A DNA stretch of 64,000 nt from Sepioteuthis lessoniana (Eukaryota > Mollusca > Cephalopoda > Myopsida > Loliginidae): contig OY757921.1 of NCBI GenBank assembly GCA_963585895.1, forward strand, positions 51,550,669 through 51,614,668, given 5' to 3'. A model generated the notes under the pieces. It had not been told where the DNA came from. It saw only the letters and a program-made list of their open reading frames with translations, and searched no databases. A program made the translations under genes and the position numbers. Of this stretch, positions 46,451-56,590 are shown one piece after another. Each line of letters starts with the position of its first letter. Within the stretch, counting starts at the first letter, position 1.

Positions 46451-47186
46451 CCCCCACAAACATACACGCAAACATATATACACAAGCACAGACAAAGTAA
46501 TGTAAACAGCTACACAAACACATGCAAATACAAATACACATACACCTAAACATACATACATACATATATATTTTATATAAATATAAAACCGGTAGTAATC
46601 GCACTTCCCTGAGACATTTTTTCAAGATAACGTTTCAATTTGCAATAATGCCAAAAAAAAAAATAATTTAGAAAAATCTCATTTCGGTTTCAGACATTTG
46701 TGTACAAATATCCCTAACAGACCCTCAGTAATACTATGTGAAAAAGAAGAATATTGCCATATGTGTATGTGTGTGTGTGTGTGTGTTTTGGTGTGGTTGT
46801 TTAGAGTTTTCAGTATATTTGCCAGAAAATAACGTTTTTTTAAATTTTTCATTTCGTTTACTCTCACGCTTTTACATTCATAGTTTTCATAGGCAATGCA
46901 AAAGCTGAAGACATTAGCGATTATTGCAAATTGCACTCCTTCATTAAAACTTAATAGAATTAAAATAACTTTTTGTCTTTCCTTTAAAAGTTATGCCGAA
47001 AACCCTTCATAATATTTTTGAAAAAAAATCTTAATGTGAATGTACAATACGACGGCTGCGTAAACATGATTTCTTTATACATATAATACTTACTAAACGT
47101 CGATCGTGCATATGAACGAATTATTATGATGAATGTCGGTTTGATGTTAGAGTAATTTTAGAAACGCACTGTGAAATTCCTATTTA

Positions 47187-47190
<4 letters not shown>
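46451..47190. other. CA/TA-rich and unrecognised sequence
   Basis: Interrupted ACA repeats at 46455-46565 and (GT)n at 46763-46785. The overlapping minus frames are repeat artefacts. Confidence 0.6.

Positions 47191-47240
<50 letters not shown>
47191..47240. repeat. (TA)n
   Basis: Pure TA tract. A (GA)n tract follows at 47519-47555 and a second TA tract at 47815-47842; the sequence to 47970 is otherwise unrecognised. Confidence 0.95.
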
Positions 47241-47242
<2 letters not shown>

Positions 47243-47517
47243 TTTCTATTCAATATAAACACACAAATACACGCATACAAATATACATACATGTATCAAT
47301 ATATAAAATTGAGTACATACACGTACATAGATATTCTACAAAAGTCAATTTAGAAAAGAGCTCAAACATGAGGTGCACATTTCAGAAGCTTTACGGACTA
47401 GAAAAAAAAAAAAGGAAAAAGGGATGATTTCTTAATTTGTACAGATATTTTTTCAAAAACATTACAATAAAACAGTGTGGCTTTGGAATCTTTTTATCTA
47501 TCTAGCAGTCTATCATT

Positions 47518-47558
<41 letters not shown>

Positions 47559-47811
47559 GATAGCGAGGGGATGAATGAGTTTTATGATTATGTATCGATT
47601 CTCAGATGATTGATGCTCAATCGTGAAACTGCCAGTAAAGCAATAAGCTAGAGTCAACCCTCTGAGTTTAGTTTTTTTTTCTTTTGCCAAGTGATTTAAA
47701 AAAAAAAGACTTTCCTGCTTTTATCACCTTTAGTGGACACTTTAAAAACAAACATCATTTTTTTAGATTCACTGCATTTTACATGGCACACAGACACAGA
47801 CATAGAGAAAC

Positions 47812-47845
<34 letters not shown>

Positions 47846-47971
47846 GAACAAATAATTTTACGCTCAATATTTACTTAAAAATTTTTTTTTCAGTCTTCGA
47901 TATTGTGAGAGCCTTGCCGGATTTGAAACGTTGAAGGTTATTTAATGTATATCAAATAGATATGTATATTA

Positions 47972-49756
47972 TCATCATCATTATGTCGTGCTGCAAGCAC
48001 GGATTACTCTGTCTCGCACCACTCATGTCTATCGACCATCACTTTCGGCAGATCTTCTGGACTACATCCGGTGTCCGTACAGGGTTATTGCAGATACGTT
48101 TTAGCTGGTCGTCCAACACTTTTTCGTCCGTGTAAAGGGTTCCATTGGAGAGCACCGTTAAGGAGTATGTCCTTACTTTTCATGTAGTGTCCTGCATGGC
48201 TTGTTCGTGTAATTTGGATGGTTTCCAAGATGGGAGGTAGGTGGCCGTACAGTAGTTGTTTTGTGGGATGTTGCTAGTAGGATATGTTCAGTATGGCTCG
48301 TAGCATTCTTGTGCAATTGCCTTCAAGCTTTTTCTCTATACGTATAGTCAGCCTCCATGTGGAGTATAATAAGTAATAATAATAGTATGGACACGACCGC
48401 TGGTTGGAAAAAAATTGCGATTTTTTCTATCAGAGGGGTCTGACTTCCAAATAAACGATAACCTATCGATAGCTGTCATGCATTCTCTAGACGTATACCG
48501 ATGTCATTTTCCGTAGATGAGACGCTGCTACCGAGGTAAGTGAACTAGCCCACTAGTTTCAGAGAACAACCATTTAGTATAGAGATGTCACCTCTTTGAT
48601 TAAAGCACATGAACTCTGTTTTGTTTGCGTTCACATTAAGGCTTATGCCACCTGCTGCCCTTTCCAGACTGTGCAGCATCGATTTGGCCTGGGGAGGTGT
48701 ATTTTCCAAAAGCGCTATGTCATCAGTGTAGTCCCCGTCCGTAATAGTTTGTGCAGGATATCGTCTCTTTCTTGCTTTTTCTACTGTAAATTAAATCTAT
48801 CGACATTCAAAGTTCGTAGTCTAGGCAGATTATAAACAGGATCGGAGCTAATGTATCACCTTACAAAACACTCGTGACAATGTCAAAAAAGTCTGTGTCT
48901 CCATTCGGTGGGTGAACTTTTACTTTCGTGTTTTTACGAAGCATCATTATGGCTGCGACAGTTTCTTTGGGGAGACCATAGGCTAGAAGTATTTGGTCCA
49001 ACTTCTCACTGGGTATGAAATCAAATGACTTGGAGAAATCTCTGAATAAGCGTGTCACCTCGAGGTTCTTTGCACGAACTCCAACTAAAATTCGATGGAT
49101 TGTCAGAATTTGTGATGTTTTAATTCTTCCTAAGAATTTTCTCAATTTCAGGTTCGATGGGGTTGAGTAACAGAGCTTTGTAAATCTTAGTCGCTATGGA
49201 AGTAAGGGTTACACCTTATTAGTTCCTAGCGATTCTGAGATCATCTTTCTTGGGGAAAGGAGAGATGCAGCCTTTTTCCATCTGTCTATTGTGTTTTGGT
49301 TATTTACGACGTTGCAGTATCTGAGCATTAAGTCGTCGAATTTCTTTGTTTTGCATACTTCTGGTGGTATTTCTTCAGGAACGGCAGTTTTCTTGTTTTA
49401 AATTTTTTTTGTACTACGTTAAGTTATTCTTGCTTAAACTGTCCTAGTTTAATGTCTAGTTGATTATCAATATTTTTTGTGATAGGTTCATCCTAAATTT
49501 ATGGGATTTTACAAGCAGATTCTTGAAATATTGTTTCAAACAAGTGCATTTGTTCTTGACTGACATGTTTTAGTTTAGCTCTGGAGGTGCTCCTCCTTTT
49601 GCTCACTTCATTTTTCTGACTGCTAAGCTATCCGAGGTTGTCTGTCGTCTACCAAGTTTCTAATCTTATTAATGGCCCTGAATGTATTCTATTAGTTCTT
49701 TTTGGTATGCATTAGTTTGTTCACTTTGTGCCTTCTTAAGTTTTAACAGTTAAAGA
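47972..49756 (-). pseudogene. RTE-like non-LTR retrotransposon, spacer to 3' end
   Basis: Minus strand from about 49756: LKLKKAQSELTNAYQKE, then PEEIPPEVCKTKKFDDL and LRYCNVVNNQNTIDRWKK; then frame 49145-48861 with SQILTIHRILVGVRAKN, FRDFSKSFDFIPSEKL, LLAYGLPKETVAAIMML; an intact RT box YTDD at 48719-48730; GGISLNVNANKTEFMCFNQR; LGSSVSSTENDIG; a decayed C-terminus ending in a CATCATCAT run at 47972. No endonuclease domain, so it is 5' truncated. RTE assignment rests on motif order and the short trinucleotide tail. Confidence 0.8.
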
Positions 49757-49805
49757 ACGTAACACACACACACACACACATACACACAAACACACATACA
49801 CACAC

Positions 49806-49850
<45 letters not shown>
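49757..49850. repeat. (CA)n-(TA)n
   Basis: CA repeat directly abutting the RTE-like 5' end, then a TA tract. Confidence 0.95.
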
Positions 49851-49851
<1 letters not shown>

Positions 49852-49853
<2 letters not shown>

Positions 49854-49966
49854 TTACTAATCTAATATCTACCAGCATTCACGGTACCAGAAAAAAAGAA
49901 GGTTAGACTTCCTGATGATTCGATAAGGTGAAACTTTAGTAGAAGATTTCCGACTCGCGATTTAAG

Positions 49967-49973
<7 letters not shown>
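49852..49973 (+). ncRNA. Penelope-like terminal repeat, copy 3, best hammerhead-like core
   Basis: 49855-49895 is the inverted end of the segment at 34225-34265. Then, 49908-49945: CTTC (helix I), CTGATGA, TTCGATAAGGT (helix II region, weak), GAAACT, TT, AGTA, GAAG. Helix I CTTC/GAAG pairs perfectly and helix III ACT/AGT pairs perfectly, with cleavage predicted after A49941. The tail GATTTAAGTTAATTTTATAT runs into (TA)n. Helix II in this copy is poor, so it may be a decayed relative of an active ancestor. Confidence 0.5.

Positions 49974-50016
<43 letters not shown>
49974..50016. repeat. (TA)n at Penelope-like border
   Basis: Pure TA tract immediately after the terminal sequence. Confidence 0.95.
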
Positions 50017-50022
<6 letters not shown>

Positions 50023-50194
50023 CATATGTCAACAAAATTTACATAGTTCCAATAATTGCTATGAATCACTAAAAATTCAATTGAAATTCAGTTATTTGCT
50101 TACACACAGTTAAATGTTTACACTACAAATTCAAGCAATTCAATTTAGTATAAGACTGCACTCAATTCAAATGTTGAACAGTTTTATTTAACCC

Positions 50195-50405
50195 ATAGAT
50201 AGGGCCCTATCAGGTGCTACTACTCCAAGCCAGAGTGGACCTGAGAGCGATGCTCATGAAGGTGTACTCTGTATTCCCACAGCTATAGCATTACGAGAGC
50301 CTCTTCATCAGATTATTTTGTATCATATCAAGGACGCTCGTTGCGATGGGTCTTACAGCTATGCAGAGATGTAGTTGGTGTATACTGCAGCCGACTAGAC
50401 TATAC
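50195..50405 (-). repeat. Body of 5S-derived SINE family, copy 5
   Basis: Minus strand reads GTATACACCAACTACATCTC, ACGAGCGTCCTTGATATGAT, TAATCTGATGAAGAGGCTCT and ends CTATCTATGGGTTAAAT, parallel to 38351-38555. Confidence 0.6.
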
Positions 50406-50619
50406 CTGCTTTAGTTATTATGAGTCGTGGTATTTTGGTTGATTCGTTGGTTAATGGGTTTTATGTCATATCAGACTTTGTTGGCTTATTTCATGCCGAA
50501 GTCAAATGAATATTTTTGACCTACTATATAGGGACCAAAAATGTATCTTTACTTCCCTGATTAATGCAATATCAATATTTTGATTTCAAGTCATTTTAAA
50601 TATTATCACAAGAGCCATT

Positions 50620-50765
50620 TGACATATAAATGGGACCTTATCCAGTACGGTCGAGAAAAGGGGGACCTGAAAGTAATGGCAATGAAGAGCATCCTACAGG
50701 CACGAAATTGAAGCCTGCATACGGGATGCTGTTTAGTTTTATATCTTGGAAACATGACCACAGGT
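50620..50765 (-). repeat. Body of 5S-derived SINE family, copy 6 (partial)
   Basis: GGGACCTTATCCAGTACG and GGGGACCTGAAAGTAATG parallel the end of copy 5 in the same orientation, 420 bases away. The rest is diverged. Confidence 0.45.
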
Positions 50766-50994
50766 GGGACTCAAATAAAATAGGTGATATATACGTTTTT
50801 TAAAATCATAATTATGTTAATTTACATTATATTATTCTGAATTATCCATCATTTGTCCAACACACGTGAATACAAAATTTTAAAATATTATGATGTCTCT
50901 CGTTTGTAATTGCATAATAATTCACCTCATTAGAATAAATGCATACAAACACACACATATATACACAAACATATATATTATTTATCTTAATATA

Positions 50995-50995
50995 A

Positions 50996-51041
<46 letters not shown>

Positions 51042-51042
51042 T
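50995..51042. repeat. (CA)n-(TA)n
   Basis: Compound dinucleotide tract. TA part lies at the 3' end of the SINE-like repeat on the minus strand. Confidence 0.95.
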
Positions 51043-51880
51043 GTCATCCACAGACATGTAACATATTGACCCCGGCCAAGCTGTCAAAATAGGAAATGCA
51101 CCTGTGTAAATAATGGGTGCATCCGGTCGAGGAATATCAGGATATAACCTTGATCATAGAAGGGTTGAATTGAGTGCGATTTGTGACGCCCACAAGAAGA
51201 AGGTGGTCGTGGAATAATTATATAACCCAGGTGAAGACAGGAAGTCAATCAGTTGGAGATAAGATGCGGTAGAGAAAACCAGCACCCAGCAGAGGGGGCC
51301 CTCAGGCCCCCGATTGAGAAGTTAAAGTTCAGATCAGTTGGAGAGAAGATGCTAGAACAAGGAACATGTCTCAGAGAGGCTGGGCCCCCAGGCACCCGGT
51401 TGAGCAGCCCAGGAGAACGGGAAAGAAACGCTGTTATGACCATAAGAGTGGGGGTCAATATGTTGCAGTTCTGTTCCGTCTCCAACTCACCTCTCACACA
51501 GTAAAACCTTTTGTAACCCTAAAGAACCGTGTCGCTCGTCTTCATTGCGTCGTTATGTTTCTGCATGCATGAATATGTGTATGTACAGTGTTCATGGCTA
51601 TACAACAGACAGACTGTTTCGTTCTATCAGAACTCATCAGTGTGCCTAGACAGGCTAGATTCCCAAAGCTGGGATCGAAACCTGGCTGACTGTAACGCCA
51701 ATCCAAGATTCTACCACTCAGTTACGAGGAAACCAGCGCAAACGAAGGAAATTTACACGGTTATGTATCACATTTGTTTTTGTTTATATATATCCGCTTA
51801 ACAGCTACCGAGAGCTCAATTTATTTGAAGAGCCGTGCCTTACGGTTGTGGCAACCATTACTTCATTCGCTATATATATA
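51043..51880 (-). repeat. 300-base tRNA-like repeat split by an LTR
   Basis: The two outer parts (51043-51056 and 51612-51880) together match 34384-34689 on the minus strand, including GTCATCCACAGACA next to the LTR. tRNA-like part: GGTTTCGATCCCAGC as B box near 51684. Interrupted by the LTR at 51057-51606. Confidence 0.7.
51057..51606 (+). repeat. Solo LTR with 5-base target duplication
   Basis: Starts TGTAACATATTGACCCCGGC and ends CTATACAAC; AGACA is present on both sides (51052-51056 and 51607-51611). Shares the start, the end and an internal GTCAATATGTTGCAG block and TCTCCAACTCACCTCTCACA block with 56196-56565. It also has an internal inverted pair TAACATATTGACCCC / GGGGTCAATATGTTGC. No internal coding region is present, consistent with LTR-LTR recombination. 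Confidence 0.75.
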
Positions 51881-51891
51881 TATATATATAT
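51871..51891. repeat. (TA)n
   Basis: Short TA tract between the SINE-like repeat and the next repeat. Confidence 0.9.
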
Positions 51892-51894
51892 ATG

Positions 51895-52050
51895 TAAAGA
51901 TGAACTAAAATGATAAGACACATAGAAATATTCATTTTAAGTATTTTTTATGGTTCTTAAATAATTTCGACCTTAAGTAATCGTCAAGAGAAAAATTTTC
52001 GTCCAAAAGAAACTCCCTTAAAACCTCAACATAGTAACCCTAAGCCTAAC
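51895..52050 (-). repeat. Second hammerhead-like repeat family, copy 1
   Basis: On the minus strand CTTGACGATTACTTAAGGTC then GAAATTATTTAAGAACC resembles a hammerhead order (CUGANGA box, paired spacer with AAGGU, CGAAA box). Its relative is at 53560-53700. The C of the CUGANGA box is changed here. A TTAGGG-like CCTAACCCTAACC lies at 52037-52049 but is too short to mean a telomere. Confidence 0.35.
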
Positions 52051-52189
52051 CCTAACCGTTTGGCCAATCAACTGTGGTGTATTTACTTCCTTACTCCTGC
52101 CACACCTCTCATTATCTCTCAAGACTACCTGCCTTCCTTGAATCTCTTATGCTACTCAAAAACTGTTGCTCTATTCATGCAAGATGGCC

Positions 52190-52500
52190 CAAAAGCAGTC
52201 TGAAGCATTCCATACGTTTCTGTGGTAGCATTTTTTCCAAGTTTAAAACAGAATTTTATTGCATATCGTTCTTCTAAAGTGTCAGATTGCATTTTTGAAA
52301 TTCACTAGCTGTGACAATCAGGCTTTAGTAGGGTTTATTCCAATTGCTCCAATAACAGTTCATTTGAACCTGAAATTAGTCATAAAAATTGGTCAGTCAT
52401 CTCATAAGATGTATAGCAATAATATATTGAATTATCAAGAGTCTTCGACAATTATAAACACCCATACGAAAAAAGTCTGGAAACTTATCGTAAAAACCTC
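52190..52500 (+). repeat. Repeat ending in (TA)n, second copy of 37194-37545
   Basis: See the other copy. High similarity over about 300 bases including the GTCTGGAAACTTATCG end and the following TA tract. Confidence 0.7.
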
Positions 52501-52501
<1 letters not shown>

Positions 52502-52536
<35 letters not shown>

Positions 52537-52610
52537 GTGTGTGTATGTCTGTGTGTGTATGTGTGTGTTTGTGTGTGTGTGTGTATGTTTGTGTGTGTGT
52601 GTGTGAGCAA
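52502..52610. repeat. (TA)n-(TG)n
   Basis: Compound dinucleotide tract; open frames on both strands across it are artefacts. Confidence 0.95.
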
Positions 52611-53484
52611 GAGTTTTTGTAAACTTTTATTATAAAATCGGAACAGTATTCTAATTTTATTAAGTTAATGAAAGTACACAATTTGCAATGTATCCTAATG
52701 TTTATACTTTTTGAAATTGTTTTTGAAAAATGCATCACCTACGTAGACGCATTCAGAAGTAGGCAGGCATGAAATGAGAATTTAGGAACAAATTGTTTTT
52801 TAGTAACTATAGTAACAAAACATGAACACCTACACATACACATACTAACAAGTCTTCATTTTCATATTGCTTCACTCAATTTCTATTGGTAGGGAGGTAT
52901 TTGTGTACGAACAACTGAAACTGAAATTAATCAAGTTATTTTTTAAAATCTTTTTTTTCTGTGGGATTTCAAATTGAAAGCCCTTCTAGAAAAAACAAAA
53001 ACAAAGTAAACAAAACAAAACAAACAAGAAAAGGCACAGTGAAGTGGACGTATTACGGCTAGTACATATATATATATATATAATGTTGAATGGGTTTGTC
53101 AAGCAGATTTGATGAATAAAAAGATTTTCTGGGTAGCATCAAATCTTGCTTTGAAAATTGTAAATATGATCAGCAGATACTACTGAACTGTGAAGAAGTT
53201 CGTTAAAGACAGTGGGCATCTCCGATGAAGTCTTGATAAAAAAAATAAATTAGGGACTTTATCCCACCAATCTATGACAAGTGTCAAGATAACAGTTACA
53301 AAACTAAGATAAGCCTTTACCTCGGTGAGGATTTTCTAGGTGTTGCAGCAGTGAAAACTTGTGGAAAAACACACGACATATGATACTAAAACATGTGCTA
53401 AAACAAGAGGTCTATAATTTGGCCCATTCTCAAAGCCATCTATAAGATTTGAGAACATTATTAAAAGTGACAAATAGTTTGAGA

Positions 53485-53486
<2 letters not shown>
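52611..53486. other. Unrecognised, short (TA)n at 53066-53082
   Basis: No coding signal or named repeat. Confidence 0.5.

Positions 53487-53545
<59 letters not shown>
53487..53545. repeat. (TA)n-(TG)n
   Basis: Compound tract bordering the next repeat. Confidence 0.95.
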
Positions 53546-53549
<4 letters not shown>

Positions 53550-53559
53550 ACAGTAAACA

Positions 53560-53700
53560 AAAGTGGTATGACGAATAGGAATATTTATTTTTATTTTCTG
53601 ATTTTTGAATTGTTATCAAATAATTTCGACCATCGATCACTCTCAGAAGAAAAAGATTTGGGGAAAAAAATTCATGTTTAAAAAATAGTTTTTAAAGAGC
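53560..53700 (-). repeat. Second hammerhead-like repeat family, copy 2
   Basis: On the minus strand TTCTGAGAGTGATCGATGGT then CGAAATTATTTGATAACA, parallel to copy 1 (AATAATTTCGACC block on the plus strand in both). The CUGANGA box reads CTGAGAG. Bordered by a dinucleotide tract like copy 1. Confidence 0.35.
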
Positions 53701-54504
53701 TGATATGTCATCGGATAAGCGACGAAAAGTTAACTAGTGACGTAGCTGGAATAAAACTTGCTTCCTGGCCTCCAAGTATCTTCAACCGACCTTTATGTTA
53801 TCTCCCAGGACACCTGGCACTGATCTCTTCATTTTGTTGAAATATATAAAGTATAGAGGGTGTGTGTTTCAAATTAACTTAGTTTACATATTTAGGTGTT
53901 CATCCAATTTAATAGCGGTGCCTTCAGAGCCATTCAGTTTGAGGTAAAAGACATTTGAGCTAATTATTTACCTACGCATTATCCATTATTAGATATAGCC
54001 TAAAAAAATTGAATGAATTTGTAGAATCGAGAGACACAGGTAACAAATCGAAATGTCTAACTAAAAAGGATATGGTACGTTCGAGGAAAAGAAAATTGAA
54101 TAGGCTGAACTGAAATGTACCTTGTTCAAGGGAACTATTTTCAAATACCATGAGGATCCAGTTGGTGAGAAGTGTACTGTATGTGTCCACACAATTGTAG
54201 GTGACGTAAGGCCCATTAAATCCCCCGCTGACCTAAACTACATACACTGATACGGCCTCCCCACTCACGTATTGTTTCTCAGAGTCTGTAGTTAAATCGA
54301 AAAAGTAAAGAATTTATAAAAAGGCAATTCCACGGGCAGAGTAAATGGCTGCTCTTGGTAATTCAAAAATATCAGTTGAATGTACTTAAAACTATTTACG
54401 CCAATAGCTGGTCATGAGAGACACCTCAAATACATGAATATGACAGAGTAAGTTTAGGTGACTAACAAATAATGAGTCTACTATCATTTGACATGATGAA
54501 GCAA

Positions 54505-54507
<3 letters not shown>
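53701..54507. other. No recognisable feature
   Basis: No coding signal or named repeat seen. Confidence 0.5.

Positions 54508-54554
<47 letters not shown>
54508..54554. repeat. (CA)n-(TA)n
   Basis: Compound tract. Two more simple tracts follow: (CT)n at 54780-54818 and (TA)n at 54883-54907. A B-box-like GGTTTAAATCC on the minus strand at about 54679 may be an old SINE head. Confidence 0.9.
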
Positions 54555-54778
54555 TCAAGTCGTGTTCATAGTATGGAACCACTTGACTCTCTCCAGCCAG
54601 CAACTATCGCTCATTGCTCTTGGTAGTTTCTCTAGACTGCATCAAGTGTCTGCGCAGGACTGATGGATTTAAACCTGTCGGCCAACACTGTAACTAGAGT
54701 TGTCGATTCTATTTCCTAAGAAAATAATCTTTACACAAAGCGTGCCTCTCTCCACCCCCATCTCTCTCTCTCTTTCCT

Positions 54779-54820
<42 letters not shown>

Positions 54821-55134
54821 CCTCTCGAAAAAGCTTTGTTTAGCTTCATTCACGCACACAGAAATTCAAAATCCCACCCCTGAATATATATATATATATA
54901 TATATATAATCTTATAAACTTAGTTTAGTAAAACGCAATAAACATGAATCTCTATTGTGGAACCAAGCTGACAAGAAATAATCTGCTAGATAAGACCACC
55001 CAATCCCAACTAGAAGACAAGACTTAGTATTAATTAACAAAAAGAAAATAACTTGCAATCTTGTGGAATTTACTGTTCCATGAAAAAATTGATAAATAAT
55101 TGGATCTTGACAGAGAGTTGAAAATCTGTGGAAT

Positions 55135-55350
55135 ATGAAAGTGACGGTGCCATCAATAGTAGCTGGTGCCCTTAGAACGGTACCCAAAAGCCTGGCAAAG
55201 ACACTCTGGGAACAGGACAATGAAAACCATGGCATTGTTAAAATTGGCCAGAATACACAGAATAGTCCTGGAGACCAAGGGAGGCTTGTTGTCAGTCAGA
55301 CATCAGTTGAAAAACCATCAGCTAAACGCCATTATGAAAACTACATCCCA
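55135..55350 (+). mobile_element. R4/Dong-like C-terminal block
   Basis: MKVTVPSIVAGALRTVPKSL at 55135 corresponds to the KVT-VPIVIGALGTV block, then in another frame LKLARIHRIVLETKGGLLS, the terminal block. Cut near 55360, where the next copy begins with no 5' end. Confidence 0.75.
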
Positions 55351-55379
55351 GAGATGACGTTGACGGACTATATATACCT

Positions 55380-55942
55380 AGAGAAGAGGGAAGGAGAGGA
55401 CTCGCCAGCATCGGGAACAGCGTTGACGCATCAATACAACGGCCCGAAGACTACATAGAAAAGCACGAACATCAACTGATTACAGCCATCAGAAACGATA
55501 CTGGCAACACGATAGACGATAGAATGACAATAACTAGGAAACAAAAATGGGGAAATATAACTCTATGGCCGCTTTAAACGACTAATAGCTGCACAGGATA
55601 ACGCCATAAGAACCAATCATATCAAAGCGAGAGTACATAGGACTCAACAAAATAGCAAGTGTAGGCTATGAGGTGACAGAGACAAAACCATCAATTACAT
55701 GATAAGCGAATGCTGCAAATTAGCACAGACGAATGCTGCAAATTAGCACAGACGAGACACGACTGGGTCGGCAAGGTGATCCACTGGGAAATGTGCAAGA
55801 AATTCAAATCTGACATCACTGACAAATGGTATATGCATAACCTAGCACCTATCCGAGAAAATGACACACATAAACACCTATGGGACTTTGACATACACAC
55901 GGATCATCTAATCTCGGTCAGAAGACCTGACCTTATAATCAT
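55380..55942 (+). pseudogene. R4/Dong-like zinc finger and endonuclease, split by an RTE insertion
   Basis: Plus strand with frame changes: RRGLASIGNSVDASIQR, ITAIRNDTGNTIDDRMTIT, RKQKWG, LIAAQDNAIRTNHIKARV, a zinc finger region (CRL-GDRDKTINYMISECC, first Cys pair damaged), then one frame from 55754: RHDWVGKVIHWEMCKKFKSD, NKWYMHN-like DKWYMHNLAPI, THKHLWDFDIHTDHLIS, RRPDLIII. The LWDF and RPDL residues are the restriction-like endonuclease core. It stops at 55942 in the middle of the domain; the continuation is at 58342. Confidence 0.8.
55708..55753 (+). repeat. Exact 23-base tandem duplication in the zinc finger
   Basis: GAATGCTGCAAATTAGCACA plus GAC occurs twice back to back (55708-55730 and 55731-55753). 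It shifts the reading frame between the last zinc-finger Cys and the RHDW block. Confidence 0.95.
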
Positions 55943-56195
55943 CATCTTGTCGTGCCACTAGCACGGATATCCCTGACCCTCTCTTGCCACTACTCCCTAT
56001 GGTTCATTTGTTCTGGCAGGTCCTCTGGGCTACATCCCGTATCCTCACAGAGCTACTGTATGAAGGTTCGAGCCGGCCCTTGCTTGGCTATGTGAGGGGG
56101 TCCATAGGAGCTCGTCCCCACTTCTCCAGCAGTGTCCTGCATGTCTAGTTCGTCCTACTTTGATAGTTTTCGTGATGGGATGTAGGTGGCCGTAT

Positions 56196-56565
56196 ATTGT
56201 ATAACCGTAATACATAATGGGAACATATTCAAACATAATGACCACTTCAATGAACGAACGAACACACTTCTTTATAAAAATATATCTTTCACACTTTATT
56301 CTCGAAAGGGTTGATGTTGGTTGAGTGTGAGAGGTGAGTTAGAGACTGCTACATATTGACCCAAGTTCTTCTGATCATAGCAACACTTCTTTCTCACCTT
56401 GGCTGTGGTTGCTCAATCATAGGTCACCGAGGGACCAACTGCCCGAACCACCTCAGGCACCTGGTTATATAATTTTCTTACGGCCACCTGGTTCCGCTGT
56501 TCTTCCGCTTATTTACACAGTTGCATCTCTTGATTGACGGCTCGGTCGAGGGTCAATATGTTACA
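56196..56565 (-). repeat. Solo LTR inside the RTE copy
   Basis: Minus strand starts TGTAACATATTGACCCTCGA and ends TTATACAAT. Target duplication CGTAT / CGTAC (56191-56195 and 56566-56570, one difference). It splits the RTE C-terminal region between QQLY and YGHL. Confidence 0.75.
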
Positions 56566-56590
56566 CGTACAGCTGTTGCTTTGTAGGGTG

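Noticed and set aside
51057..51500. DNA transposon, because of the inverted pair TAACATATTGACCCC / GGGGTCAATATGTTGC
   Set aside because: The inverted pair is internal to a longer unit with its own 5-base target duplication and a shared end in two other copies, so a solo LTR fits better.
52025..52050. Telomere-like CCTAACCCTAACC
   Set aside because: Only about two units; too short for an interstitial telomere call.
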